From Bos javanicus (Eukaryota > Chordata > Mammalia > Artiodactyla > Bovidae), in NCBI RefSeq assembly GCF_032452875.1, contig NC_083877.1, forward strand, positions 44,193,724 to 44,257,723: a stretch of 64,000 nucleotides of DNA, written 5' to 3'. The notes beneath the pieces were generated by a model that saw only the letters and a list, made by a program, of their open reading frames with translations, did not search any database and was not told the origin of the DNA. Position numbers and translations under genes: made by a program. Below, piece by piece: positions 45,032-56,342 of the stretch. How positions within the stretch are numbered: position 1 is the stretch's first letter; each line of letters starts with the position of its first letter.

Positions 45032-45099
45032 GGTAGATATATGCCCCTGAAGTTCACTCATTTTCCCTGCTATCTAGTATTAATTAGTACATCAGTATT

Positions 45100-47290
45100 T
45101 CTTCCTGTGTATGAAATATCCCACACTTTTTCTGTTAAACCCATTTGGGACATTTGGGTTGCTTCCAGTTTTTTGCTCTCATGAAAATGCTGCACAGTAC
45201 ACTCTGTACATGTGTCTTAGTCCTCACCCAGGAGTTTTTCTAGGACGTATACTTTGGAGTTCAGCTGCTAGGTCATACAATATGCAATGCTCAACTTTAT
45301 TAGGTAATGCCAAGTCATTGGAAAGTGATTATACCGATTCACTCTTCATTAGCAGTATAAAAGTGTGACTTTTGCTGCACTTGTTAACACTTAGTGTTCT
45401 CTGAATTTTTGTTTTTATTAGTCTTATTGCAAATTCTGAAATTTGTTTTGGTTAACAAATATTTGGTTGGGTTTTTATTTTGCATCATCTTATTGAAAGA
45501 GACAAGAAAATAAATGTGTTTGTTCACTACGTTTGATAAAATTAAATGAACCATCGCTAGATTCTGCCAATAGGTATATTTCCAAGTAATAGCCAGCCTG
45601 AGAGTCTTGTTCCTTTCCGTTTTTTCTTTATTAGATATTTTTGATATGCAAAAATTTCAACAAGTAAAACAGTGAAGAGATGTATGAGGAAGCTAATTTC
45701 TCCTTTCCTCTTTTACCCTCCCCCCAGCAGGTTACCAGTGTTAATGCTAGGGTGTATCATTCCACATTGTTTTCATATTCATAAATATGTAATAGACTTA
45801 TGTTAGATTGTGATGTAGATTGCCATTTTATTAGATCAAAAAGAGTTGAATATCAGCAATTTCATACAGTTCAATCACTCATGCACACATATCCAATCTT
45901 TGAGGATTTTTCAAATGTAAGCATTACCATGCAGCTGTGTTTTCATGATAAATGTCACAGACATTCATCTAGCTCATAGGCATGGCTCTCATTCACTCAT
46001 GTTAATGATTGCACCATGTTCACTCCTCTGTCCCTGTGGAGAAAAATTAACATCTCCCTTGGTTGGCTTGTGGTTCTTCACCCTGGTTGAATCCCAAGAC
46101 AGGGGAGCAACAGGGGGCTGAGTCAAAGGACACATGTATCTCCAATTTAAAAGTATATTGCCAGATTCCTTTCCCAAAAAGTTGTAACAGTTCAGGTTTC
46201 CATTAGCAAGTATGAGAATGCTTGTTTTCTGTATTTAGTCATCACTGAGTATTATTACTCATCTGGGTGAAAATTGGTATTCTATTTTCATTTATATTCC
46301 CATGAATTTTGGTGAGTTGAGCCTGTTTTCACTTTTCATTGTTCTTTTGCATTCTTCTGTGAATTCTTATTTCATATCCTTTGCTCATGCCTCTTTAAGA
46401 TGATTTGACTCCTCAGTTTGTTGGGAGCTCTTAGTTTATTAATGATAGTAATGTTTTGTTTGTTCTATATAATACAGTTGTTTATTTCCCGGTATATTAT
46501 TTGTCTTTGATTTTGTTTACATTATATTTTGCTTTCCAAAAATTTTTTAATATTTAGTCACATATATCTTTTTCTTTATGGTTTCTATCTTTGGAAGGCT
46601 TCTTCTGTCTAAGCCAGTACCCTTCTAATTCTTCTTCTAATGCTTGTATTTATTTATTTATTTAATATATATATATATATATTAAATCCATCTGAAATAC
46701 ATTTTGTACATGGTATGATAGTAGAACTTTATGTTCTTTCAAATGTATAGCCAGTCTGATGGCACCATTTATTTTATTTATGGGTTCAAATGCAACTTTA
46801 GTCCTATATTGTTTCACATATACATCTATCAATTTCTGTACCTTATATTATATTTCCTGGGTCTGTTTTCTATTCCTGTATCAATATGATACTATCTTGA
46901 TTATGATAGTTATGTTTTAGGCTTTAATATATAGAAAAGCAACTGAGTCCTATTTTACTCTTCTTTTAAAATATTTCTTGGTATTATTTGGCATTTTTTC
47001 CCATATAAGGGTTAAACTGATTTTGCTTCAATATAAAATGTCATTGGAGATTCTGCTTAAGACAGAATTAAAATTATATATTAATTTGGAAAGGATTAAC
47101 TTTTTTATATGCAGTTTTTTCCATCCAGGAATCATGTCTCTCTGTTCAAGTCTTATTTTATATCTTCTAAAAATACTGTCGAATGGTTTTCAAATAAATA
47201 CTGAACTTTCTTCTAAAATGTGTTCCTCAGTATGTAAGAGTTTTTATTTCTTTTGGAATTGGAAATTTGGTTAAATGGTTAGATAAAATA
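45100..47290 (-). mobile_element. Old L1/HAL1-like remnant(s)
   Basis: gggacatttgggttgcttcc, tttttctaggacgtatactt, gctgctaggtcatacaatat, and further right tatatctttttctttatggt, taaatccatctgaaatacat, caccatttattttatttatg and gaaaggattaacttttttat are the reversed ORF2/3' region of old L1-type LINEs in consensus order. Many stops. Probably more than one copy or deletion. Confidence 0.6.
46655..46682. repeat. TATT/(TA)n low complexity
   Basis: tttatttatttatttaa followed by about nine TA units inside the old LINE. Confidence 0.7.
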
Positions 47291-48824
47291 TAAATATAAA
47301 TAACTTTTCTATTCTTAAGGCTAAAACTTATTCTCAGGCTAAAATACAGAGGAGTCCCTAGGTCCCATCTCCAGGGATGAATGTGGTAAGCTGCCTTAAA
47401 GACTGTTAAAGAAGAGCTTTGTGCCTCTTGACCTCATTCCCACTTTGCTGCCATGGGGCAGACAGAGGCTGCACTCTGAACTTTGTGTAGTTAGGCACGT
47501 CCGTTTCTTCTCTCAGTGCTAGATTGGCCGCGACTTATTTAAAGGTGGGTCTTAGAGGAAACTAATGACTGTATTTACATTTCTGTTTTCTTTGAATCAT
47601 ACTTTTATCTGTTTGCACAGAGGTTCGTTTGAAAATAAAACCTCAAGATATGAAATAGATGAGGAATATTACTTATTGGATAATAACTTATCATCAGTTT
47701 AAAAAACATCTACAGTACTCCTGTATTTACTTTTAAAGGCTAGAGTTTACAAGTAGAAATATTTTTACTTCTTGGAAAACAGTAGCCTAAGTGGCAGTGC
47801 AGACAGCCTTCTTCATATTAAACCCATTAAAATGCCAATGAAAATGTCACAAAGAAAAATTTTCAATAATACAACCTCAGTATTCAGAAAACAAATCAAA
47901 GAAGAGTTTTCAAAATAATTAATTTTTAACTGTTACAATCACAAGGAACAAAATTACAAACAAACAATAAACTTTAAAAGTGTCTGATTCAGAACAACAA
48001 AGTCTCAGAGTTCAAAAATGATTCAACTATGCTCTAAATGATAAGAAAGAAGATATAAAGCAGTGGCGCAAAGGCCATGTAGTGAAATTGCAATACTATA
48101 AATAAGGACATGTCTAGAAGTAGTAAAGAATACATTGATAACTGCTAAATATCAATAGTTAATTAGAGAAGTATTCTTATTAACTACTAAATGAATTCCA
48201 AAACTAGGTTGCTTAAATAAATGTGCATAGTCAGTGATGAATCAAAATAACTTATTTCTAGAAAATTGAGCATAGTATTTCAACTTAAAAATAATAAGTA
48301 CTTGAGCCAAGAAAAGAAATACATTTTGATGAATCAATAATTTAAGGTAAAAGTATTTTCAGAATTGATTTGGCCTATAAGTGAAAATGAATACCCCGAG
48401 AAAGATATCAAGACATTTACTATTCATATCTTCAATCTTCTGTGAAAAATAAAATTTAAAACATTGGAAAGAAAGTCCAGATAACTTTCAAATAATGATT
48501 TCAGATGCAGCCACAATTAAGACCATGAACTCCCCAAGGAAATGAAACAACATCTGCAGTTCTTTTTATGGAAAAGAATGATCCAGGCAAGATATCATTC
48601 ATTTGGGAAAGCTAAAGAAAGATTTTCACATATCCCACCAACCCCAAATTATCACTGACCTTACACTTTGATCCAGAACAAGAACTTCATATTGTGGCGG
48701 CCTTATCAACTAAAGATGGGAGACTGAAAACATCAACTGAGGAGAGATCAGTGCTTCTGACCACATCATCCCATTTCAGAATAAGATTGTGATCTAAAGC
48801 TTAAAAGGAAGAAGGGAACTAGTA
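47291..48824. other. Unassigned, A-rich
   Basis: No exon recognised. 47640-48790 is A-rich on the + strand and may be a decayed LINE 5' part, but I could not align it to anything from memory. Confidence 0.35.
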
Positions 48825-49325
48825 TTTAGGGAGTAACTACTATGTATCAAGTTCTTTACATTTTTTTATTTACTCTTCAAAAACCCTGATGGTATAATCT
48901 CCTTGTTTCAGATGAGAACACAGTCTCAGAGAGGTTAAGGAACTTGCTTTGATAAGTGAAAATGAAAGTTGCTCAGTTGTGTCCAACTCTTTGTGACCCC
49001 CATGGACTATAGCCCGCCAGGCTCCTCTGTCCATGGAATTCTCCAAGTCAGAGTACTGGAATGGGACGCCATTCCCTTCTCCAGGGAATCTTACCTACTC
49101 AGGGATTGAACCCAGGTCTCCCACATTGCAGGTGGATTCTTTACTGTCTGAGCCACCAGGGAAGCCCAAGAATACTGGAGTGGGTAGCTTATCCCTTCTC
49201 CAGGGGATCTTCCCAACCCAGAAATTGAACTGGTGTCTCCTGCATTGCAGGCAGATTCTTTACCAGCTGAGCTACCAGGGAAGCCCTGCTTTGATAAGTA
49301 GTAGCACTTGAATTCATGTCTGACC
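48825..49325 (-). mobile_element. MIR SINE, split
   Basis: tgtttcagatgagaacacag tctcagagaggttaaggaac ttgc on the left of the Bov-tA and cacttgaattcatgtctgac on the right: reversed MIR core. Confidence 0.7.
48958..49286 (-). mobile_element. Bov-tA SINE, 1.5-unit dimer
   Basis: Reading in reverse: a tRNA head plus half a Bov-A body (49286 to 49168, ending ccagtattctt), joined directly to a complete Bov-tA (49167 to 48958). One perfect 13-bp target duplication TGCTTTGATAAGT at 48945-48957 and 49287-49299 encloses the whole unit, and nothing resembling one lies at the internal junction. It therefore appears to have inserted as one dimeric transcript. Confidence 0.9.
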
Positions 49326-49907
49326 CCCGCCCCCCCCAGAAAAAGCAGAAGTTTCAGAGTAACAGTTAAAAACTAAGAATAAAATAAGACAGGTAAGGGC
49401 TGAAACCTGTAACTCAATTTTTTTTTCTTGCTTATGCAATAAAAGTCTAAGGATATGATGTTTCTTATATGGCTATATGTAGAAAACAACAGAAAAATGA
49501 ATTTGATGATTGTCATGATTGTGTGTGAGTTGGTGTACAGATGTGGTTTAAGTGAAAATCATTTTACTCAATGCTTTCCAACAAACATATTTCAAAAGAA
49601 AGGAGAAAGAAGTATATATACAATGTTTAATACCAATGGCATGTATTAAGCATAAATAAGAAATAGCAAAAACAAGATGAACTAAAGAAAGATAGTTGAT
49701 TGTCCAAACATAACAATCATAACAGATATAAAATTAATCTGCACAAAACAGATGTACTTAAAAGTTCATTAAAATATAAGGCAGAACTATGATATATTAA
49801 ATTATAAGGAAATGGAGAATAATAATATCTGAGAATATCACAACAAAATGGATAAAGGGGGAAACCTTTAGAAGCATAAGGAACAGTGTTGTGGGTTTTT
49901 TTTTTGC
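49326..49907. other. Unassigned sequence
   Basis: C-rich stretch at 49324-49337, then AT-rich sequence. Nothing recognised. Confidence 0.4.
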
Positions 49908-50118
49908 ATTCGTGGTCAGTTGTGTCTGACTCTCTGCAACCCCATGGACTGTAGTCCACCAGACTCCTGTGCCCATGGAATTTTCCAGGCAAGAATACTG
50001 GAGTGGGTTGCCATTTCCTACTCTAGGGGATCTTCCCGACCCAAAGATCAAACCTGCACCTCTGGCACCCTTTGTGTTAGCAGGTTCACCACCATGGCTC
50101 TTTACCTCTAGTGCCACC
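49908..50118 (-). mobile_element. Bov-tA SINE, diverged
   Basis: ggtcagttgtgtctgactct, ttttccaggcaagaatactg, gatcttcccgacccaaagat, with a degenerate tRNA head (ctctagtgccacctgag). Confidence 0.87.
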
Positions 50119-51595
50119 TGAGCAAATAATGTCAAAATGTACAAGTGGTGACCCTGGAGTGAGGTCTCTTCTTGGTGAGACAGCATTCCAGGAATGAAGG
50201 TTAACGTCATTGGGTATAAACCAAGAGCCCTTGGGCCAGGGAAAAGCTTTGGCCTTTTGAAATTTAAGAGTAAATGTTGTATACCTCTGGGTTTACTGAG
50301 TAGAGTTGGAGAGCCAGGCTTTATCTGGAGTGAATATAGTTGAGTCAAACCATTCATTTATAGTTAGGAAATGTATACATTTCCTTGGCTTAATCATCTT
50401 TGGGAAGAAAGAGACTTCCTAAGGTCATACAGCTGTAAAAGTGATGGCTCCTGTGGCTAATAAGAATGAAGACAGATGTGGGAGGCAGGGTTATGTCACT
50501 CACAACTCCAGGGGGGAGTTGTGGGAATGAAGTTGTGATGTGAAAAGGATAATGTTAGAATTAAGAGATGTCTGTTGAGCAAGGTTTATAGATGGAATCA
50601 AGTTTGCAGTTGAATCAGAACTCTCACGGTCACTTCAAGAAGGAGAGATGGATTGAGAAGTTTAACTGATGAAAAAGTTACTGGCTGGGTAAATGAGTGA
50701 TTAAATTTGCTTTCCAGGGACATAAGCCTATTTGTAATATGGTCTGTATTTCCCTGAGGAGATTATCACCAGATTGCTTGAGTCCCTGTTTATCTGGTTT
50801 TGGAGGAGGCAGGGAACTCCTTTGGTGAAAGGTTAGATGGAACTCGTTGGGGTCAGGTAGACAGAGCATGGCTTTGGCCCTACCATGTTTGAGGCCAGGA
50901 TCTTATAGCTTATAACAACTGCATGTCCTGCAATGTGTTGAAGGAATAATGTTTTAAAGGAAGACCATGGGAAATATCTGCATAATAATGACGTTCTTTC
51001 CTAGTCCCGCCTTGAAATGAAGTTGTTGGGAGGCAGGTCAGTATGAAGGGAGAGAGACTCTCTGACTATGGATTTAACACTCTGAGTGTTCTCTATAAGG
51101 TTCTTGCTCTCAGGGTATTGTTTCCATTTATTTTATTTTCCATCCATGGCGCTGGTTTCTCAAGTGAATTGTCTGTGAACTGTGGTAACCTATGTTAGAG
51201 ACCACAGATTCTAGTTTACAGATCTCATATTCTGAAAATTTTGGAGTGGTATTATTCCAACCTTTGAGGCTAATATTACTGCTTACAAATGATTGTGAAG
51301 TATTTAAATTATACAGGAAAGGACAGAGAATTTCTTTCTTTCTAAGTGGTTCTTTTGAAAGACTTGCATGAATAATTTTAAGGACAGAAATAGCCCCTGG
51401 ATTTAGGTTTTGCTGGGTCTGACGTAGATGTGTGTTGGGGTAAGTATAGGCAAGAATACCACAGATCTGGCCAGGAAGAAAGATTGTCCCCAGAGTTCTT
51501 TCCTTGCTTCCTCATCCCTGTTTAATGAAAAGTGAAAAATACAAGAAAGTAACATGAAACAAAGCTGAAAAGATAACTCATTTAAAAAAGAAGGG
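50119..51595. other. Unassigned sequence
   Basis: No repeat or exon recognised. The 186-codon reverse frame 49797-50357 is partly Bov-tA sequence read in an unrelated frame and is not a gene. Confidence 0.4.
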
Positions 51596-51690
51596 ACTTC
51601 CGTGGCAGTGCAGTAGTTAGGATTCCATGTTCCACTGGAGGCGACACAGGTTCTATTCCTGGTTGGGTAACTAAGATCCCACATATGGCA
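51596..51690 (+). mobile_element. CHR-type SINE, short
   Basis: ggacttccgtggcagtgcag, ttctattcctggttgggtaa, ctaagatcccacatatggca: forward CHR SINE with a shortened tail. Confidence 0.75.
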
Positions 51691-51989
51691 GCCAAAGAGA
51701 GTGAGGGAGGGGAGAAGTAAAGAAGAAAAAGAAAGAAAAAATTGTGAAAATAATAGCTCCAACAAAAGCCCAATGGGCCAAATGAAATAGCCACAAAAGA
51801 CCAGGGAAGGTTCTTTGTCTGAATTAAAAATACCAGTAACAACAACAACAAAAAATGTTAGGAAGTGCATTGAATACAAATGTTCATTTCATTGCAGAGT
51901 CCTTCAGTTCTGTAAGTTTGCAGCCTCTGCCACCACAGCGAAGCACTTACCAGACAAGTGCTGCTATGGCCAAGTCACTGTCCCTTGCT

Positions 51990-53050
51990 TTCTTCTTATT
52001 TTATTTAAATTGAGACATAAATAACATATAACACACTGGTTTAGAATGTACGACATACAATGTAATGATTCAATGTGTGAATATATTGCAAAAGAGTCAC
52101 TAAGATAAGTCTAGTTTACATGCATCACCATACAGTTACAAATTTATTTTTCTTGGGATGAGAACTTTTTAAGATCTTTTTTAGAAACTTCAAAATATAC
52201 ATTACAGTACGGTTAATGCTAGTCACAATGCTGTACATTACATCCCAGAACTTATTTATCTTGTTACTGAAAGTTTGTACCTTTTGACCATCTTCACCCA
52301 TTTCACAACCCCCCTCCGCACCTCAAGCAATCACCAGTCCGTTCTATCTATGTATTGGGGGAATTTTTTTGTTTTATAATTCTACTTGTAAGTGAGAGCA
52401 TGCTGTGTTTTCCTTCTCTGTCTGACTTGTTTTACTTACCCTAATGCCCTCTGAGTCCATTCATGTTGGTGTGAATAGCAAGATCTCATTGTTTTTTATG
52501 GCTGACTAATATTCTATTGTATGTGTGTGTATCACATCTTCTTTACCTCTTCACTGATGGACATTTGGGCTGTTTCCTTGAACATCTTTGCTTTTGTAAA
52601 TAATACTGCTGTGAACATGGGGATGCAGATATCTTTTCAAGATGATGTTTTTATTTCCTTTGGATAGATACCCAGAGAAGGAACTGCTGGATCATATGGT
52701 AGTTTTACTTTTAATTTTTAAAAAAAGATTATTTATTTATGGCTGTGCTGGGTGTTCTTTGCTGCACACAGGCCTTCTCCATTTGTGGTGAGTGGGGGCT
52801 AGTCTCTAGCTGTGGTGCATGGACTTCCTGTGTTGTGAAGCATGGGCCCTACATGCACGGGCTCCAGTGGCTGTAGCAGGTGGGCTCAATAGTTGGGGTG
52901 CACATCTTATGGTTGGAATATTCCCAGGCCAGGGATCAAACCCACATTCCTTGTGTTGGCAGGTGGATTTTTCACCACTGTATCACCAGGGAAGCGCCTC
53001 TTTTTAATTTTTTGAGGAACTTCTTCCTACTTTCTTTGATAGTCCACTAC
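51990..53050 (-). mobile_element. L1 LINE 3' region, split by CHR SINE
   Basis: Reversed L1: gtctagtttacatgcatcac, gctgtacattacatcccaga, ctgactaatattctattgta, gatacccagagaaggaactg, ctggatcatatggtagtttt. It resumes after the CHR SINE with tttttaattttttgaggaac. No open frame remains. Confidence 0.82.
52722..52998 (-). mobile_element. CHR-2-type SINE in L1
   Basis: ttatttatggctgtgctggg, tgctgcacacaggccttctc, gggctcaatagttggggtgc, ggccagggatcaaacccaca, ctgtatcaccagggaagcgc. The flanking L1 bases (cttttaattttt / ctttttaatttt) are probably the target duplication. Confidence 0.85.
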
Positions 53051-53664
53051 AGCACATAGACATTGTCAACTCTGCCTTCTAGGTCCTAGCTGCGATACCA
53101 TGGGGATTTGGTGAAAATGAAATAGAAAGGGTGATCCAGACTGCTATATAGGATAACCCTTAAAATTCTGTGTATTTACCCTTCAGCCGCTGTGAGAAAT
53201 GGTGGGGAAAAAGGGGGAGGAAGGGTAGTGTGTGTATAAAATCTCCATCTCTGACAGTGCCTTGTCAGCTTTCTGGCAACCTGTCTCTACTCTAGAATTC
53301 ATCTTCAAGGACTAGACTGTTTCTGAGACTTTCCCCTGTCTCTGCTACATGCTTCTGGTCTTGAAAATTAGCTGACAAATAAGCGTTTGCTTCAAGGCTC
53401 TTTGAGGGGTACTCAATGTCTTTGCCTCTCCCAGCACATTTCTGCCCATCAGCTTTTGCTTGGCCTTGCTTCACTAAGGTTTGGCCATTCTCTGGTTGAG
53501 CTCACAGCCTCTGAACAGCCTCTTTCCTGGGACTTGGGCCATCCCCAGCCCAGGCCTAAGCTGGAAGGAACTAAAGCAAGGATGGTACCAACAGTAAGGC
53601 GGAATTATTATGATTTATGACAAAATTAAAGGTAGAGAAAGGGAAATAAACATCTTGGGTTTTT
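53051..53664. other. Unassigned sequence
   Basis: No repeat or exon recognised. Overlapping small frames at 53292-53474 (reverse) and 53387-53620 look random. Confidence 0.4.
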
Positions 53665-53939
53665 TGAGGTTTTTTGTTTTGAAATTGTGGTAAAATACAC
53701 ATAACATAAAATTTACCATCTTAACCATTTTTAAATGTACAGTTCAGTGATCTTAAGCACATTCTCATTGTGCAACCATCATCCACTTCCAGAACTCTTT
53801 TCGTCTTGCAAAACTGAAACTCTGTACCCCTTAAACAGTAATTTTCCATTCCTTTCTGCCCCTAGCCCCTGGCAACAGCAATTCTACTTTCTGTCTGTAT
53901 AAACTTGACTATTCTAGGCACCTCATATAAGAATATGGA

Positions 53940-54137
53940 AAGTGGAAAATGTTAGTCGCTCGCTCAGTCGTGTCTGACTCTTTGCAACGCTATGGTCTGT
54001 CCATGGAATTCTCTAGGCAAGAATACTGGAATGGATTGTCTTTCCCTTCTCCAGGGGATCTGCCTAACCCAGAGATCCAACGTGGGTATCCGGCATTGCA
54101 GGCAGATTCTTTACTATCTGAGCTATCAGGGAAGTCT
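53940..54137 (-). mobile_element. Bov-tA SINE in L1
   Basis: gctcagtcgtgtctgactct, aattctctaggcaagaatac, tctccaggggatctgcctaa, ctttactatctgagctatca. A piece of the body near the tail is missing (tatggtctgtccatgg). Confidence 0.88.
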
Positions 54138-54289
54138 ATATTGGAGTATATATACAGTATATTTGTTCACAATAATTTTTTTGTGACTGGCTTATTTTAC
54201 TTAGTATAATGTCTTCAAAGTTTATTCATGTTATAGCATATCAGAATTTCTTTCTAAGTCTGAATAATATTCCATTGTGTGTATGTGTG

Positions 54290-54331
54290 TATCAAAGTTT
54301 ATTTATCCATTATCAAAGTTTATTTATCCAT
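54290..54331. repeat. Perfect 21-bp tandem duplication
   Basis: 54290-54310 and 54311-54331 are identical (tatcaaagtttatttatccat). The duplication lies in the L1 at a place where the consensus has one copy. Confidence 0.92.
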
Positions 54332-54850
54332 TCATCTACTGATAGACACTTGTTTGCTTCCAGCTTTGGGCCATTGTAAATAATGTTTGAGTATACAAAT
54401 ATCTCTTCAAGACCCTATTTTTGGGCATATACTTAGAAGTGGAATTGTTGGATCATATGATATATATATTGCTAATTTTTTGTGAAACAGCCATACTGTT
54501 TTCCATAACTGTATCATTTTATATTCTCAGCAAAAGTACGCAAGCAAAAGCATATTAGTGTCACTGAGTATCTTTTCAAGTGCTTGCTGACCACTTCTGT
54601 ATCTTTGGAGAAAAGTATATTAAGTCATTTGCCCATTTCTTAATTGGGTTGTTTGTTTATTATTATTGATTTGTAGGAGTTTTTTATATATTCTGGATAT
54701 TAACTCCTTATGTGATTTGCAAATATTTTCTTCCACTTTATGAGTTTTCTTTTTACTCTGTTAATTGTGGGCTTGTCTGCACAGAAGTTTTAAATTTTGA
54801 CATAATCCAATTTACTTATTTTTATTTTTGTTGGCAGTGGAAAATATTTT

Positions 54851-55194
54851 TCTCAGACATATAGGACGTTTCAAAAGTATATTCTTGAACACATAGACAC
54901 TTTCAATAAGGTAAAAAAGTTAGAAAATATATGTCATAGTTTATGAACATAATACAACTCACCCAAAAGTACTTGTAGTAAAAATTCTGTATATAAAATA
55001 ATTAGGTCATAGGCAAGAAGTGCAAAGGGAGAAATTTATCACTTTCAGGATTGTTTGATTCTTTATTTCTTCTGGGAAATAAAGGAAACTGTTAATCACA
55101 TAGGAAAGAGGAGGGGCTAACATATTTGAGACTGGGAAGAAGGGAAAAGGCAGTGGTGTTTTGAACCATCTGCAAATTGACAGGTGATTTGCAT
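54851..55194. other. Unassigned sequence
   Basis: AT-rich; nothing recognised. Confidence 0.4.
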
Positions 55195-55350
55195 ATGTTG
55201 TTTTACTAATTTCTTATACCAGGCTTGTGAGGGAGACAGTGCTGTTGCGATTCCACAGGCCAAGGCTTGATATCTTGTACAAAGCGACAGAGTTACTGAG
55301 CAGCAGAGCTGGGATGGGAACCCAAGACCTCTTTTTTCCCTAACCCCTCA
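55195..55350 (-). mobile_element. MIR SINE
   Basis: agcagcagagctgggatggg aacccaagacc and the preceding cgacagagttactgag match the reversed MIR core (GGTTCAAATCCCAGCTCTG). Confidence 0.6.
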
Positions 55351-55929
55351 CCAGGTGAACTAATAGTTAAGTAATAGTTAATTACTTTATGACAGGACAC
55401 TTTATGGAATATAGCAAAATTATTTTAAAACTAATTGGTGAGAATTTTCAAACTATCAAAAAATAGCAAGGATGATTTAAAATGTCTCACAGTTCAAAAT
55501 GGTGTGATACAGAATTAAAAATGGAAACATAGATTATTGTGACAAAGAAGACCTCAAGAATAAGGCTTCATATATGTAGGATTTAATATTGAATACTCTT
55601 GAGTATAAACAATTATTGGGGGAAAAGCAACTCATCATTTATCAAGGCTGTGAGTTCTATAAATCCACGTGTAGAAAAAGTAATAGACTGGGGTCTGACA
55701 CTTGCTGGTAGAAATTTCGTTTGGCCAGAGATGGGTGTGTATCTGTGTTTGTGTGTGTGTGTGTATTTGAAGGCTCCTATGTGGAACATTGAGACTACAG
55801 TTTGCGAAGGACTCTCCATTTCCTTAGTATTCTCATCTTATCAAAATTGCATCTTTGTCCCTGCCTGGCCCCTTTGCCATTTGGGCTTGTGGTTTCTGAT
55901 GTGTACTCATTCTCGATGAGTGAGTCTCA
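55351..55929. other. Unassigned, with (TG)n
   Basis: A short (TG)n lies at about 55746-55764. Open frames (55599-55919, 55802-56026) were not recognised. Confidence 0.4.
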
Positions 55930-56342
55930 TAAAAATGAGCAAAAAATCACAGTCACCTCAGGTCTTGTTAAAACACAGATGGCTGGGCCCCACCCCAGAG
56001 TTTCTGCTTCAGTAGATCTGGGATGAGGCCCAAGAATTTGAATTTCTAACAAATTCCCAGATGAAGTAAAGTCCCTTGACCTGAGAGAAGTACATAAATT
56101 GAGCAACTTTTCTACTTTTAAAAGAAACTTCTATATTGCAGAGCAGTTTGGATTCTGCTGAATCTAATGATTTTTTTTTAAACGGGTCTACATTTTTATG
56201 GCTTTTTTTAAATTGCATTTTCCTAGAAATGTATTTTTATTAAATTTTATAGAAGTATTGGTCCACGGGGATTAAAAATCAAAAACAAACAAGTGAACCA
56301 AAAACATGTCCAGAACCACAGAGAGTTTGAGAAGCACTGTCA
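55930..56342 (+). mobile_element. MER5A hAT element, split
   Basis: Left part to about 56055: gtcttgttaaaacacagatg, gctgggccccaccccagagt, ggcccaagaatttgaatttc. Right end at about 56256-56342: attggtccacgg ... gagtttgagaagcactg. About 200 bp of unrelated sequence separates them, with no obvious target duplication. Confidence 0.75.

Larger units (their letters stand above)
53665..54850 (-). mobile_element. L1 LINE 3' region, interrupted
   Basis: gaaattgtggtaaaatacac ataacataaaa, ccatcttaaccatttttaaa, gtgcaaccatcatccacttc, then after the Bov-tA: gtgactggcttattttactt, ctgaataatattccattgtg, catactgttttccataactg, cccatttcttaattgggttg. Long reversed L1, non-coding. Confidence 0.87.

Noticed and set aside
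49797..50357. 186-codon reverse frame
   Set aside because: Its middle is Bov-tA SINE sequence; the flanks match nothing known.
51403..51879. 158-codon reverse frame rich in F, L and S
   Set aside because: Runs through a CHR SINE and purine-rich sequence. Hydrophobicity comes from base composition, so a membrane protein call is not supported.
51885..51914. Micro-exon suggested by attgcag ... gtaagt
   Set aside because: Only 14 nt between the sites, with no frame or context support.
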